From assembly GCA_016779935.1 (NCBI GenBank), contig JADHMQ010000001.1, positions 192,369 through 256,368 of the forward strand: 64,000 nt of DNA. Reading direction: 5' to 3'. Below, one piece after another: positions 34,667 through 42,755 of this stretch. The position numbers and the translations under genes are program-made. This DNA comes from Flavobacteriales bacterium (GTDB lineage Bacteria > Bacteroidota > Bacteroidia > Flavobacteriales > UBA7312). Each line of letters opens with the position of its first letter. Positions within the stretch are counted from its first letter, which is position 1. Under the pieces are notes generated by a model that was not told where the DNA came from, ran no database searches, and worked only from the letters and a program-made list of their open reading frames with translations.

Positions 34667-35761
34667 ATGTTTTTAGAAAAATTATCCGTTTTAAATTTCA
34701 AAAATCATGCTGAAAGTCGTTTGGATTTGAATCCAAACGTTAATTGTTTTGTTGGTAATAATGGTTCAGGAAAAACTAACTTGCTAGATGCTATTCATTA
34801 CCTTTCTTTTACAAAGAGTTTTTTTATTAAACAGGATAGTTTCAATATTCTTTACAATCAACCATTTATGTCTATAGAAGGCATTTTTGATAAAGACAAT
34901 ACTAAAGATATAATTCAATGTGCTGTAAAATCAGGTTCAAAGAAGGTTATAAGAAAGAATAAAAAAAATTATGACAAACTCTCTGAACACATTGGATTGT
35001 ACCCATTAGTGATGGTGTCGCCAACGGATAGCGAACTTCTTCTTGGTGGCAGTGATGTCAGAAGAAAATACATGGATAGTGTCATTTCTCAGTTTGATAA
35101 AGAGTATCTAATCTCGGTTATTCACTACAATAAACTCATTGCCCAAAGAAATGCATTACTAAAAACAATTAAATCCGATTATTCTTCACTATCTTTATAT
35201 GATGAACAGCTTGCTCCACTCACACAGACTATTTTTGAAAAGAGAAAGTCTTTTTTAGATTTATTGTTACCAATTTTCTTAAAATATTACAATGAAATTT
35301 CTGCTACAGATGAGAGAGTTAGCATTGATTACAACTCTCAGTTAACTGAGGGTAATTATTTAGAATTATCAAAACTTAATTTTGAAAAAGATAAAGTCGT
35401 TAAATTTTCATCAGTTGGAACGCATAAAGATGATTTAGTATTTAATTTGAACGATCATTTGATTAAAAGAGCAGGTTCTCAAGGTCAGCAAAAAACCTAT
35501 TTATTAGCACTCAAATTAGCTCAATTTGATTTTATGCAAGATGCTTTAGGCTATAAACCAATGTTACTATTAGATGATATCTTTGATAAATTAGATGACA
35601 ATAGGGTAGAACACCTAATGTCCTTGGTTCATCGCCATCATTTTGGGCAGATATTTGTAACCGACACTCATCCTGAGAGAACAAAGCAAATCTTTAACAA
35701 GATAAATGCTGACTTCAAATTGTTTCACATTAAAAACGGAGCCGTTGAAAAGGAAGAGTAA
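34667..35761 (+). CDS. recF: DNA replication and repair protein RecF
   Basis: A 364-residue SMC-like ATPase that loads RecA at gaps with RecO and RecR. It has Walker A GNNGSGKT (residues 30-37), DAIHYLSFTKSF, the ABC signature GSQGQQKT and Walker B PMLLLDDIFDKLD. It starts at the usual MFLEKLSVLNFKNH. dnaA and dnaN, its neighbours in many phyla, are absent, so this is not an origin region. Its end overlaps the DUF721 gene, a pairing common in Bacteroidota. Confidence 0.95.
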   Translation: MFLEKLSVLNFKNHAESRLDLNPNVNCFVGNNGSGKTNLLDAIHYLSFTKSFFIKQDSFNILYNQPFMSIEGIFDKDNTKDIIQCAVKSGSKKVIRKNKKNYDKLSEHIGLYPLVMVSPTDSELLLGGSDVRRKYMDSVISQFDKEYLISVIHYNKLIAQRNALLKTIKSDYSSLSLYDEQLAPLTQTIFEKRKSFLDLLLPIFLKYYNEISATDERVSIDYNSQLTEGNYLELSKLNFEKDKVVKFSSVGTHKDDLVFNLNDHLIKRAGSQGQQKTYLLALKLAQFDFMQDALGYKPMLLLDDIFDKLDDNRVEHLMSLVHRHHFGQIFVTDTHPERTKQIFNKINADFKLFHIKNGAVEKEE

Positions 35762-36038
35762 CCAACAGTCATTAGGAGATGTAATTAAAGATTTTCTTAG
35801 AGAAAGCGGTTGGGAACAAAAGCTTGATGAAGTAAAGATAATTACGGAATGGGATAAGTTATTGGGAGCTTCTTTGGCAAAGTATACGGATGAAGTATTC
35901 ATATCCAATAAAAAACTACACATAAGGCTAAATTCATCAACATTACGCCAAGAACTATCTTACCAAAGAAGTGAGCTTATAAAAAAGCTAAATGATGCTG
36001 TTGGTAAAGAAGTGATTGTTGATATAATCCTAAAATAA
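35706..36038 (+). CDS. DUF721 (DciA-like) protein
   Basis: 110 residues with DUF721 features: LGDVIKDFLRESGWEQKL, EWDKLLGASLAKYT and LHIRLNSSTLRQELSYQR. DUF721 includes DciA, the ancestral loader of the replicative helicase DnaB. Bacteroidota homologues are short and consist only of this KH-like domain. The ATG at 35706 gives a 56-base overlap with recF. A TTG at 35745 (reading LKRKSNQQ) would give the more usual basic N-terminus and a 17-base overlap. Coupling to recF points to replication and repair. Confidence 0.85.
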   Translation: MLTSNCFTLKTEPLKRKSNQQSLGDVIKDFLRESGWEQKLDEVKIITEWDKLLGASLAKYTDEVFISNKKLHIRLNSSTLRQELSYQRSELIKKLNDAVGKEVIVDIILK

Positions 36039-36070
36039 AAAAAGCCCTAATCCTGAAGGAAAAGAGCTTT
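36037..36070 (-). terminator. Probable terminator after ndk
   Basis: On the minus strand: outer stem AAAGC / GCTTT and inner stem TCC / GGA, with internal mismatches, followed by seven T. It lies between the convergent DUF721 and ndk genes. Confidence 0.5.
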
Positions 36071-36087
36071 CTAATGCATTTATTTAA

Positions 36088-36507
36088 TTATGAACGCTCT
36101 TCCTCTGTAAAGAAGAAATCAGCTTCAATAGCAGCATTTTCGTCAGAGTCAGAACCGTGTATAGCATTTTTTGCTTTACTCTCAGCAAATTCTTTCCTGA
36201 TAGTGCCATCAGCAGCTTCTGATGGATCAGTAGCGCCAATAAGTGCTCTGAAATCAGCAACAGCATTATCTTTTTCAAGAATTGCAGCTACAATAGGGCC
36301 AGAACTCATATAGCTTACCAATTCTCCATAGAATGGGCGTTCCTTATGAACTGCGTAGAAAGTACCAGCAGAATCAGTAGATAACTGTGTTTTTTTCATT
36401 GCTGCAATTCTAAAACCTGCAGCGTTTATTCGTTCTAAAATAGCACCGATGTTTCCTTTTTCTACGGCTTCGGGCTTAATCATTGTGAATGTTCTATTAG
36501 TTGCCAT
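36088..36507 (-). CDS. ndk: Nucleoside diphosphate kinase
   Basis: 139 residues from [18 protein letters not shown]. Ndk balances NTP pools through a phospho-histidine, here His117 in [29 protein letters not shown] and [17 protein letters not shown] are conserved. The ATG at 36507 is chosen over one at 36564, because all homologues begin close to the MIKP motif. The C-terminus ends [15 protein letters not shown], a Glu-rich tail common in Bacteroidota. It is divergent from the DHH phosphoesterase gene. Confidence 0.96.
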   Translation of the reverse strand: MATNRTFTMIKPEAVEKGNIGAILERINAAGFRIAAMKKTQLSTDSAGTFYAVHKERPFYGELVSYMSSGPIVAAILEKDNAVADFRALIGATDPSEAADGTIRKEFAESKAKNAIHGSDSDENAAIEADFFFTEEERS

Positions 36508-36593
36508 TTGTATAGTCATATAATTTGTTGGCGCGAATTTATAAAATTCCTTTGCTAAATACACTCAGTTTTATTCTTATTTTAGCAAACTTT

Positions 36594-37589
36594 ATGAAAG
36601 CAGAAGAATTAAATCAATTAAAATCGTTTTTGTCATCCCCAAGACGAATTGTAATAACTACTCACAAAGGGCCTGATGGTGATGCTATGGGTTCCTCTTT
36701 GGGCTTAGCTAATTATCTTCAAATAAAGGGGCATACAGTTTCAGTTATTACACCCAATGATTACCCTAGTTTTTTGAAGTGGATGAAAGGAAATGATAAC
36801 GTTATAGAATTCTGTTATCATGAAGAAAAAGCTAAGCGAATTACAGAAAAAGCAGAACTTATATTTTGTTTAGATTTCAATATACTTAGTCGAATTGACA
36901 CCTATGCTCCAGTAGTAGAGTCATCCAAAGCGCCAAAGGTTTTAATAGATCATCATCAACAGCCAGATACTTTCGACTTTAATTTTTCGGATACTACAGC
37001 TTGTTCAACCGCTCAATTAATTTTTGAATTCTTAGAGCTTTTGGGTGACCAACACTTAATTAATCAGGATATAGCAGAGTGCTTATACGCTGGCATAATG
37101 ACAGATACTGGGAATTTCAGGTTTAATTCGGTAACCTCAAAAACACATCAGATTGTTTCTACTCTTATAGAAAAAGGAGTGAGGAACGATTGGGTATATG
37201 ACAAGATTCATGATAATAATTCTGTAAGTAGATTAAAGCTTTTAGGCTATTGCTTAAACGAAAAATTAGAGGTCTTGCCAGAATTTAATGCTGCATATAT
37301 CTGTCTGACCGAAGAGGAGCTAAAGCGATTTAACTTTCAAAAAGGAGATACTGAGGGCGTTGTAAATTATGCACTATCAATAAAAGGAGTTAGAGTAGCG
37401 GCCTTTTTTGTTCAAAGAGATGATATAATTAAAATATCATTTAGGTCAAAAGGGGATATTTCAGTAAATCAGCTTTCTAGAGACCATTTTGGTGGTGGTG
37501 GACACATAAACGCTGCTGGTGGTGCTTCGACAGACATGGATTCTGCTATTCAAACATTCAAAAAAGTAATATCAAATTATATAAACTAA
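36594..37589 (+). CDS. DHH/DHHA1 phosphoesterase (NrnA-like oligoribonuclease/pAp phosphatase)
   Basis: 331 residues. The DHH domain has THKGPDGDAMGSSLGLANYL, FCLDFNILSRID, LIDHHQQPDTF and MTDTGNFRFNS. The DHHA1 domain ends with HFGGGGHINAAGG. This arrangement fits NrnA, which degrades nanoRNA and 3'-phosphoadenosine 5'-phosphate; some members also hydrolyse pApA made from c-di-AMP, and cdaA is present in the window. The ATG at 36594 (MKAEELNQL) is preferred over the one at 36525, which lies in the leader. It is followed after 15 bases by the FKBP lipoprotein gene. Confidence 0.92.
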   Translation: MKAEELNQLKSFLSSPRRIVITTHKGPDGDAMGSSLGLANYLQIKGHTVSVITPNDYPSFLKWMKGNDNVIEFCYHEEKAKRITEKAELIFCLDFNILSRIDTYAPVVESSKAPKVLIDHHQQPDTFDFNFSDTTACSTAQLIFEFLELLGDQHLINQDIAECLYAGIMTDTGNFRFNSVTSKTHQIVSTLIEKGVRNDWVYDKIHDNNSVSRLKLLGYCLNEKLEVLPEFNAAYICLTEEELKRFNFQKGDTEGVVNYALSIKGVRVAAFFVQRDDIIKISFRSKGDISVNQLSRDHFGGGGHINAAGGASTDMDSAIQTFKKVISNYIN

Positions 37590-37604
37590 CTAAAAATCAA
37601 TTTA

Positions 37605-38279
37605 ATGAAAAAAATCGTTATAATTTCCGGAGTAACTGCACTTATATTTTCATGCAATAGTGTGGATACAATGAACACTGAATTAACTACAAAAATGGAC
37701 TCTGTAAGTTACAGCTTAGGAGTGAGTCTTGCCAATAATTTAAAGACTAGCGGCTTTGAAACTGTTGAATCTGATGCTATTTCGTCAGCATTTAACGATG
37801 TTTTTTCTGAAAATGATGTGAAGATAAGCGAAGAGGATGCTAATGCTTTAATACAAGATTACTTCATGGAATTAAGTCAAAAGAAAAGTCAAGAAGCGAT
37901 TAGCAAAGGACAAGCGTTTCTTGATGAAAACGCTAAAAAAGAAGGTGTGGTCACAACAGCATCAGGTTTACAATATCAAGTTTTAACGCAAGGACAAGGT
38001 ACTAAGCCAGCTGCAAGTGATGAAGTAACAGTACATTATCATGGCACATTAATAGATGGCACTGTATTTGATAGCTCTGTTGATAGAGGTCAGCCAGCTT
38101 CATTTCCAGTAGGTGGTGTAATTCAAGGATGGGTAGAGGCTCTACAATTAATGAATGTAGGCTCAAAATATAAATTATTCATACCATCCAATTTGGCATA
38201 TGGCGAGAGAGGGGCAGGAGGTTCAATTGGTCCCAACGAAACACTTATTTTTGAGGTAGAATTACTATCGATTAATTAA
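37605..38279 (+). CDS. FKBP-type peptidyl-prolyl isomerase, predicted lipoprotein
   Basis: 224 residues, a paralogue of the gene at 6520-7182. The N-terminus MKKIVIISGVTALIFSC has a lipobox-like end (IFSC, Cys17), so it is probably anchored in a membrane. The helical region (KMDSVSYSLGVSLANNL) and the FKBP domain (VTVHYHGTLIDGTVFDSS, GVIQGWVEALQLM, FIPSNLAYGERGAG) follow closely. It acts on exported proteins in the periplasm. It shares a one-base overlap with the downstream methyltransferase-like gene (TAATG). Confidence 0.94.
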   Translation: MKKIVIISGVTALIFSCNSVDTMNTELTTKMDSVSYSLGVSLANNLKTSGFETVESDAISSAFNDVFSENDVKISEEDANALIQDYFMELSQKKSQEAISKGQAFLDENAKKEGVVTTASGLQYQVLTQGQGTKPAASDEVTVHYHGTLIDGTVFDSSVDRGQPASFPVGGVIQGWVEALQLMNVGSKYKLFIPSNLAYGERGAGGSIGPNETLIFEVELLSIN

Positions 38280-39016
38280 TGGCATTAATAAACGAATTAG
38301 AAAAGCAAGGTAACTTCTTGTTTAAGTATAGAGGGCAATTTCCTATTGTCCTCTTTATTTTGGCTATTCCTTTCATCTATGTCACTGAGGATATACCCCC
38401 TTTGCTAGCAGAAAATTATACTTTTTTGGCTATCGGTTTATCTGTTATAGGATTTGTCATTAGAGCTTACACAATTGGCACAACCCCTAGAGGGACATCA
38501 GGAAGAAACACTAAAGAACAAGTTGCTGAACAACTCAATAGTACTGGTATTTATTCCATGTTAAGACACCCACTTTATCTAGGGAATTATTTTATGTGGA
38601 TTGGTATTGTATGCTTTACTTATAATTGGTGCTTCGTTGTTATAGTTAGTCTTTTGTACTGGGTATATTACGAACGTATTATGTTTGCTGAAGAGCGATT
38701 TTTAGAACAAAAATTTGGTCATAACTATTTAGATTGGGCAAAAACATTACCAGCTTTTATACCTAAATTTTCAAACCTTAAGAAAAGCGAAATCCCATTT
38801 TCTTTTGTGAGTGTTTTAAGAAGAGAGTATTCTGGAGTATTGGCTACTGTTATTGGTTTTGTATTTGTAGATTTTTTGAGAAATTACTTTGCCGGTGATG
38901 ATGTACTTATTTCCAATTTTTCAATAGATATACTAATTGTTTCTGTGTTGCTAAGTTTAATTCTTAGAACGCTTAAAAGACACACTAAACTTTTGAATGA
39001 AGAAGGGAGGTCTTAA
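38279..39016 (+). CDS. Isoprenylcysteine carboxyl methyltransferase-like membrane protein
   Basis: A 245-residue protein with about six membrane helices and the ICMT/PEMT-type SAM-binding signature GIYSMLRHPLYLGNYFMWIG (about 96-115), followed by YERIMFAEERFLEQKFGHNY. The family methylates membrane-embedded or lipid substrates; bacterial substrates are mostly unknown. C-terminal helices (about 182-232) extend beyond the core domain. Start and the preceding stop overlap (TAATG), so it is translated together with the FKBP lipoprotein gene. Confidence 0.85.
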   Translation: MALINELEKQGNFLFKYRGQFPIVLFILAIPFIYVTEDIPPLLAENYTFLAIGLSVIGFVIRAYTIGTTPRGTSGRNTKEQVAEQLNSTGIYSMLRHPLYLGNYFMWIGIVCFTYNWCFVVIVSLLYWVYYERIMFAEERFLEQKFGHNYLDWAKTLPAFIPKFSNLKKSEIPFSFVSVLRREYSGVLATVIGFVFVDFLRNYFAGDDVLISNFSIDILIVSVLLSLILRTLKRHTKLLNEEGRS

Positions 39017-39054
39017 AAATTACAAAAGGCTATTTGAGGAGTTGACAAAAATAG

Positions 39055-39062
39055 TATATTTG
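39055..39062 (+). promoter_or_regulatory. -7 element TAnnTTTG for tRNA-Met
   Basis: Reads TATATTTG, 13 bases before the tRNA. A TTTG at 39033-39036 with an 18-base spacer fits the -33 element. Confidence 0.72.
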
Positions 39063-39075
39063 CCGACCCAACAAT

Positions 39076-39149
39076 GGCGAGGTAGCTCAGTTGGTTAGAG
39101 CGTCGGATTCATAACCCGGAGGCCGAGAGTTCAAATCTCTCCCTCGCTA
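39076..39149 (+). tRNA. tRNA-Met (anticodon CAT)
   Basis: A 74-nt tRNA. D arm GCTCAGTTGGTTAGAGC, anticodon loop TTCATAA (CAT), T arm GAGAG TTCAAAT CTCTC. Acceptor GGCGAGG pairs with CCTCGCT, with G-U at 1-72, so it is not the initiator. The pair next to the anticodon loop is A-C. A lysidine-type tRNA-Ile(CAT) is not excluded. Confidence 0.9.
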
Positions 39150-39154
39150 CTCTA

Positions 39155-39185
39155 AAAAAGCCCCTGCATTTGTAGGGGCTTTTTA
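39155..39185 (+). terminator. Intrinsic terminator after tRNA-Met
   Basis: Stem AAAAAGCCCCT / AGGGGCTTTTT flanks a short loop. It also faces the end of the convergent membrane-protein gene at 39188. Confidence 0.88.
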
Positions 39186-39187
39186 TT

Positions 39188-39622
39188 TTAGTTGTTTTCA
39201 GTTTGTATAGGCACTCTATTGCTAAGCATTAAGAAAGTCGCTAGACAACAGAAAATCACAAATAATAAATGATAATACATGCATACATCAGGAATGTTAG
39301 GGTCATTTTTTACAATAAAAACACCAATAACATTTATTATAATAAGTGCTAAAAATGTTTTAACAGCAAAAGACTTAAAGACTTTGGTGCCGTCATAATT
39401 CAGTTTATTTGGAAAAGAAATAATAATCTGAGCCATCCAAAGTGCTGCAACGATTAGGTGTGAAAGCTCTCCAGTTGAAAAATAAGAATTCATTTCAGCA
39501 GGAACTACTAAGAATCCGTAAAGAGTAAATCCTAGTAAAAAGAAAAAACGTTTTCGGGCAATAACGCCATACAGTGTAATTAGTACTGGAATGGCAGGAA
39601 CAATATGCAATAAAGTATCCAT
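39188..39622 (-). CDS. Small polytopic membrane protein of unknown function
   Basis: 144 residues with four clear hydrophobic segments (about 4-20, 25-42, 54-70 and 88-105), plus a fifth near 115-135 (LLFVIFCCLATFLML). No enzyme motif is seen and I do not recognise the family. The N-terminus is MDTLLHIVPAIPVLITLY. It stands alone between tRNA-Met and the methyltransferase-glyA operon. A short motif MYYH follows a Pro-rich loop, without known meaning. Confidence 0.65.
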   Translation of the reverse strand: MDTLLHIVPAIPVLITLYGVIARKRFFFLLGFTLYGFLVVPAEMNSYFSTGELSHLIVAALWMAQIIISFPNKLNYDGTKVFKSFAVKTFLALIIINVIGVFIVKNDPNIPDVCMYYHLLFVIFCCLATFLMLSNRVPIQTENN

Positions 39623-39696
39623 AAAATAACTTGTTAAGATTAGACATCTAAGTTATAATTATTTTAATAGAAATGGATAATAATGATTAATATGCT

Positions 39697-40476
39697 TTAT
39701 TTTTTGGTTGCTTTCAATGAGAAAACATATGGTAAGTTTTGATGTGCTCTATCTTTTAAAACATGTTTTCCAGCTTCTCTTTCTACCATTCCTTTAAGCA
39801 GATAAGGCGTGTAATTATATTCTTCAAAAGATTGAAGCTTTAGGCCATTAGATTCAAGAGCTACAAAAATTTCTGTAAGCGAATGGTTCCACCAGTAAAA
39901 TTCACTATCCAAATTTTCTCCACCGTCTGTATAGCTTCCTTTTTCTTTTTCAATCCTCATATCTTTGTCAAAGAAATAATCATGTCCTTCAAGAATACTT
40001 AAAAAAGGATGAGTTTCAACTAATAAAAAGGTGCCGCCTTTTTTAAGGTGTTTGGCAACAACCTCACCCCATTTTTTGAGATTAGGAAGCCATCCAATAG
40101 CGCCATAAGAAGAGAAAACAATATCAAACTCTTCTTCCAAATCAAGTTCTAATACATTAGACTCAATGAAGCGACAAGGCACATTAACTTCATTAGAAAG
40201 TTCTTTTGCAGCTTTAATGGCAGAAGGCGAAAAATCCACTCCCGTTGCTTCAGCACCTAGATTAGCCCATGAGATAGTATCTTGACCGAAATGACATTGT
40301 AAGTGCAGCATAGACTGCTTACTAACATCTTGCAATATAGATCGTTCAATATCATTTAAGCTGTATTTGCTCGATTTAAATTTTTCATTGTTGTAGAATC
40401 GAGACTCCATATGTACAGGCGTTCTATTCTCCCAAGACTGTAAATTCTTTTTGAAATGTTGGCTGAAATCACTCAT
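39697..40476 (-). CDS. Class I SAM-dependent methyltransferase
   Basis: 259 residues with a Rossmann methyltransferase fold. Motif I is LHLQCHFGQDTISWANLGAE, and the next acidic residue lies in ATGVDFSPSAI. FDIVFSSYGAIGWLPNL and LKKGGTFLLVETHPFL (motif III) follow. The C-terminal half (FYWWNHSLTEIF, FEEYNYTPY) resembles small-molecule methyltransferases. The substrate is unknown. Its first base overlaps the glyA stop, so it is translated with a one-carbon gene, which might supply methyl groups indirectly. Confidence 0.9.
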   Translation of the reverse strand: MSDFSQHFKKNLQSWENRTPVHMESRFYNNEKFKSSKYSLNDIERSILQDVSKQSMLHLQCHFGQDTISWANLGAEATGVDFSPSAIKAAKELSNEVNVPCRFIESNVLELDLEEEFDIVFSSYGAIGWLPNLKKWGEVVAKHLKKGGTFLLVETHPFLSILEGHDYFFDKDMRIEKEKGSYTDGGENLDSEFYWWNHSLTEIFVALESNGLKLQSFEEYNYTPYLLKGMVEREAGKHVLKDRAHQNLPYVFSLKATKK

Positions 40477-41750
40477 TAGTATGTAAAAAGCGGAAACTGT
40501 CCCATAAGGTCATTGACTTTCTTGCGCACATTTTGAATAACTTCTTCATTGTCAATATTCATAAGTACTTCGTCAATTAAGTCTACTATTTGAGGGATAG
40601 TATCTTCCTTCACACCACGTGTTGTTATTGCTGGAGTTCCAACTCGCATACCTGAGGTTACAAAGGGCGAATTATCATCAAATGGCACCATATTTTTATT
40701 TACAGTTATATCTGCCTTTACTAAAGTGTTTTCTGCGTCTTTACCAGTAATGCCTTTTGATCTTAAATCCAACAACATACAGTGGTTTTCAGTACCGCCA
40801 GAAATTACTTTATACCCTTTATCTATAAAGCATTGAGCCATTACTTTCGCATTTTTGATCACTTGAAGTGTGTATTCTTTAAATTCTGGCTCTAGAGCTT
40901 CTCCAAAAGCAACGGCTTTAGCACCAATAACATGCTCTAGTGGCCCGCCCTGGGTGCCAGGGAATACTGCTGAATCCAATAAAGAGGACATCTTTTTAAC
41001 TAAACCTTTTGGGGTTTTCAAACCCCAAGGGTTTTCAAAATCTTTCCCTACCATTATTAAACCACCTCTAGGTCCTCTCAACGTTTTGTGAGTGGTAGTA
41101 GTAAGAATGTGGCAGTAGGGAGCAGGATTGTTTAAATGTCCTGCAGCAATAAGTCCTGAAGGATGAGAAATATCACCCATTAAAAGAGCGCCTACTTTGT
41201 CGGCAATTTCTCTAAATCTTTTATAGTCAATATCTCTTGAGTAAGCTGAGGCACCGCAAATAATTAACTGTGGTTTTTCTTCAATTGCTGTTTGCTCTAA
41301 AGCATCGTAATCAATTAAGCCATCCTCTTCCTTAACAGAATAGAAACTAGTCTTATAAATTTTACCAGAAAAATTAACAGGAGATCCGTGAGTAAGATGT
41401 CCTCCATGAGCTAAATTGAAACCTAGGATTTTGTCACCCGGCTTAAGAACAGCTAAAAAGACCGCTGCATTAGCTTGAGAACCTGAATGAGGCTGTACGT
41501 TGGCATATTCAACACCAAATAATTCTTTCACTCTATCAATTGCTAATTGCTCAACCTTGTCAACAACTTCACAACCACCGTAATATCGTCTTTTAGGAAA
41601 ACCTTCAGCATATTTATTAGTTAATACAGAACCCATAGCTTCCATAACCTGTTCACTAACAAAGTTTTCCGAAGCAATCAACTCAATGCCGTGCATCTGA
41701 CGGTTTTTTTCTTCTTCAATTAATTCAAATATTCTTTCGTCTCTTTTCAT
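40476..41750 (-). CDS. glyA: Serine hydroxymethyltransferase
   Basis: 424 residues. It interconverts serine and glycine, moving the one-carbon unit to tetrahydrofolate. Family marks are [37 protein letters not shown], the substrate tyrosine region [15 protein letters not shown], and the PLP lysine in [29 protein letters not shown] and [12 protein letters not shown] follow. Length is normal. It is the first gene of a two-gene operon with the methyltransferase and has a good -7 element 32 bases upstream. Confidence 0.98.
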   Translation of the reverse strand: MKRDERIFELIEEEKNRQMHGIELIASENFVSEQVMEAMGSVLTNKYAEGFPKRRYYGGCEVVDKVEQLAIDRVKELFGVEYANVQPHSGSQANAAVFLAVLKPGDKILGFNLAHGGHLTHGSPVNFSGKIYKTSFYSVKEEDGLIDYDALEQTAIEEKPQLIICGASAYSRDIDYKRFREIADKVGALLMGDISHPSGLIAAGHLNNPAPYCHILTTTTHKTLRGPRGGLIMVGKDFENPWGLKTPKGLVKKMSSLLDSAVFPGTQGGPLEHVIGAKAVAFGEALEPEFKEYTLQVIKNAKVMAQCFIDKGYKVISGGTENHCMLLDLRSKGITGKDAENTLVKADITVNKNMVPFDDNSPFVTSGMRVGTPAITTRGVKEDTIPQIVDLIDEVLMNIDNEEVIQNVRKKVNDLMGQFPLFTY

Positions 41751-41781
41751 TGGTAAAATTTATCTAATTTCGTAACGCGAA

Positions 41782-41789
41782 CAAAGATA
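41782..41789 (-). promoter_or_regulatory. -7 element TAnnTTTG for glyA
   Basis: Reads TATCTTTG on the minus strand, 32 bases before the glyA ATG at 41750. It ends only five bases from the divergent ATG at 41794. Confidence 0.58.
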
Positions 41790-41793
41790 GTTA

Positions 41794-42741
41794 ATGAACA
41801 ATAATATTACTCAATTATTTGGTATAAAATATCCACTAATCCAAGCAGGTATGATTTGGTGTTCTGGCTGGAGGTTAGCATCGGCTGTGAGTAATGCCGG
41901 CGGACTAGGAGTTATAGGTTCAGGCTCAATGTATCCAGATGTGTTGAGAGAGCATATTCAGAAATGTAAATTACACACTTCAAAGCCTTTCGCAGTCAAT
42001 TTACCATTATTATATCCTCAGATTGATGATCATATTAATATTCTGATTGAAGAAGGGGTAAAGGTTGTTTTTACCTCTGCTGGAAATCCTGCTAAATGGA
42101 CGTCACACCTTAAAAAGCATGATATTACTGTGGTACATGTTGTAAGTAATGTCAAATTTGCCAAAAAAGCTTTAGAAGCCGGAGTAGATGCAATTGTAGC
42201 TGAGGGTTTTGAAGCCGGAGGTCATAATGGACGAGAAGAAACAACTACTATGTGCCTGATTCCTCTTATAAGAAAATCAGTTTCTCTGCCACTTATTGCG
42301 GCTGGAGGCATTGCGACCGGAAGTGGAATGTTGGCAGCAATGGCATTAGGTGCCGATGGTGTTCAGATAGGAAGTAGGTTTATAGCTTCGCCAGAATCTT
42401 CAGCACATCAAAATTTTAAAGATTTTATTCTTAATTCTAAAGAGGGTGATACCCAATTAATGCTAAAAGAAATTACACCAGTTAGACTACTAAAAAACGA
42501 GTTTTATAATCAGCTTATTGAAGCTTACAAAAATGGAGCGAAAAAAGAAGAACTTATCTCTTTATTAGGAAGGGGGAGAGCCAAGAAAGGAATGTTTATG
42601 GGAGACCTAAATGAAGGTGAATTGGAAATAGGACAAGTTTCTGCACTCATGGAAACTATAAAACCCGCTGCCGATATTGTTCATGAAATTATTGAAGAAT
42701 TTAATTTGGTAAAAAATAAAATGTCAGAAATGAAGTTTTAG
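41794..42741 (+). CDS. Nitronate monooxygenase-like flavoprotein
   Basis: A 315-residue FMN-dependent TIM-barrel protein of the 2-nitropropane dioxygenase/nitronate monooxygenase family. It shows YPLIQAGMIWCSGWRLASAV, NAGGLGVIG, AEGFEAGGHNGREE with the catalytic-type histidine, and the phosphate-binding GADGVQIGSRFI. Members oxidise alkyl nitronates such as propionate 3-nitronate; some relatives are enoyl-ACP reductases (FabK), which share the fold. It has divergent orientation to glyA and is followed by a type IX secretion substrate gene after 14 or 20 bases. Confidence 0.85.
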   Translation: MNNNITQLFGIKYPLIQAGMIWCSGWRLASAVSNAGGLGVIGSGSMYPDVLREHIQKCKLHTSKPFAVNLPLLYPQIDDHINILIEEGVKVVFTSAGNPAKWTSHLKKHDITVVHVVSNVKFAKKALEAGVDAIVAEGFEAGGHNGREETTTMCLIPLIRKSVSLPLIAAGGIATGSGMLAAMALGADGVQIGSRFIASPESSAHQNFKDFILNSKEGDTQLMLKEITPVRLLKNEFYNQLIEAYKNGAKKEELISLLGRGRAKKGMFMGDLNEGELEIGQVSALMETIKPAADIVHEIIEEFNLVKNKMSEMKF

Positions 42742-42755
42742 ACACAGAATAGTTG

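Noticed and set aside
34667-35761. Replication origin near recF
   Set aside because: No dnaA, dnaN or DnaA-box cluster is seen nearby; recF is commonly away from the origin in Bacteroidota.
36525-36593. Extended DHH phosphoesterase start with a hydrophobic N-terminus
   Set aside because: It would add a false signal-like stretch; the cytoplasmic enzyme normally starts close to the MKAEELNQL position.
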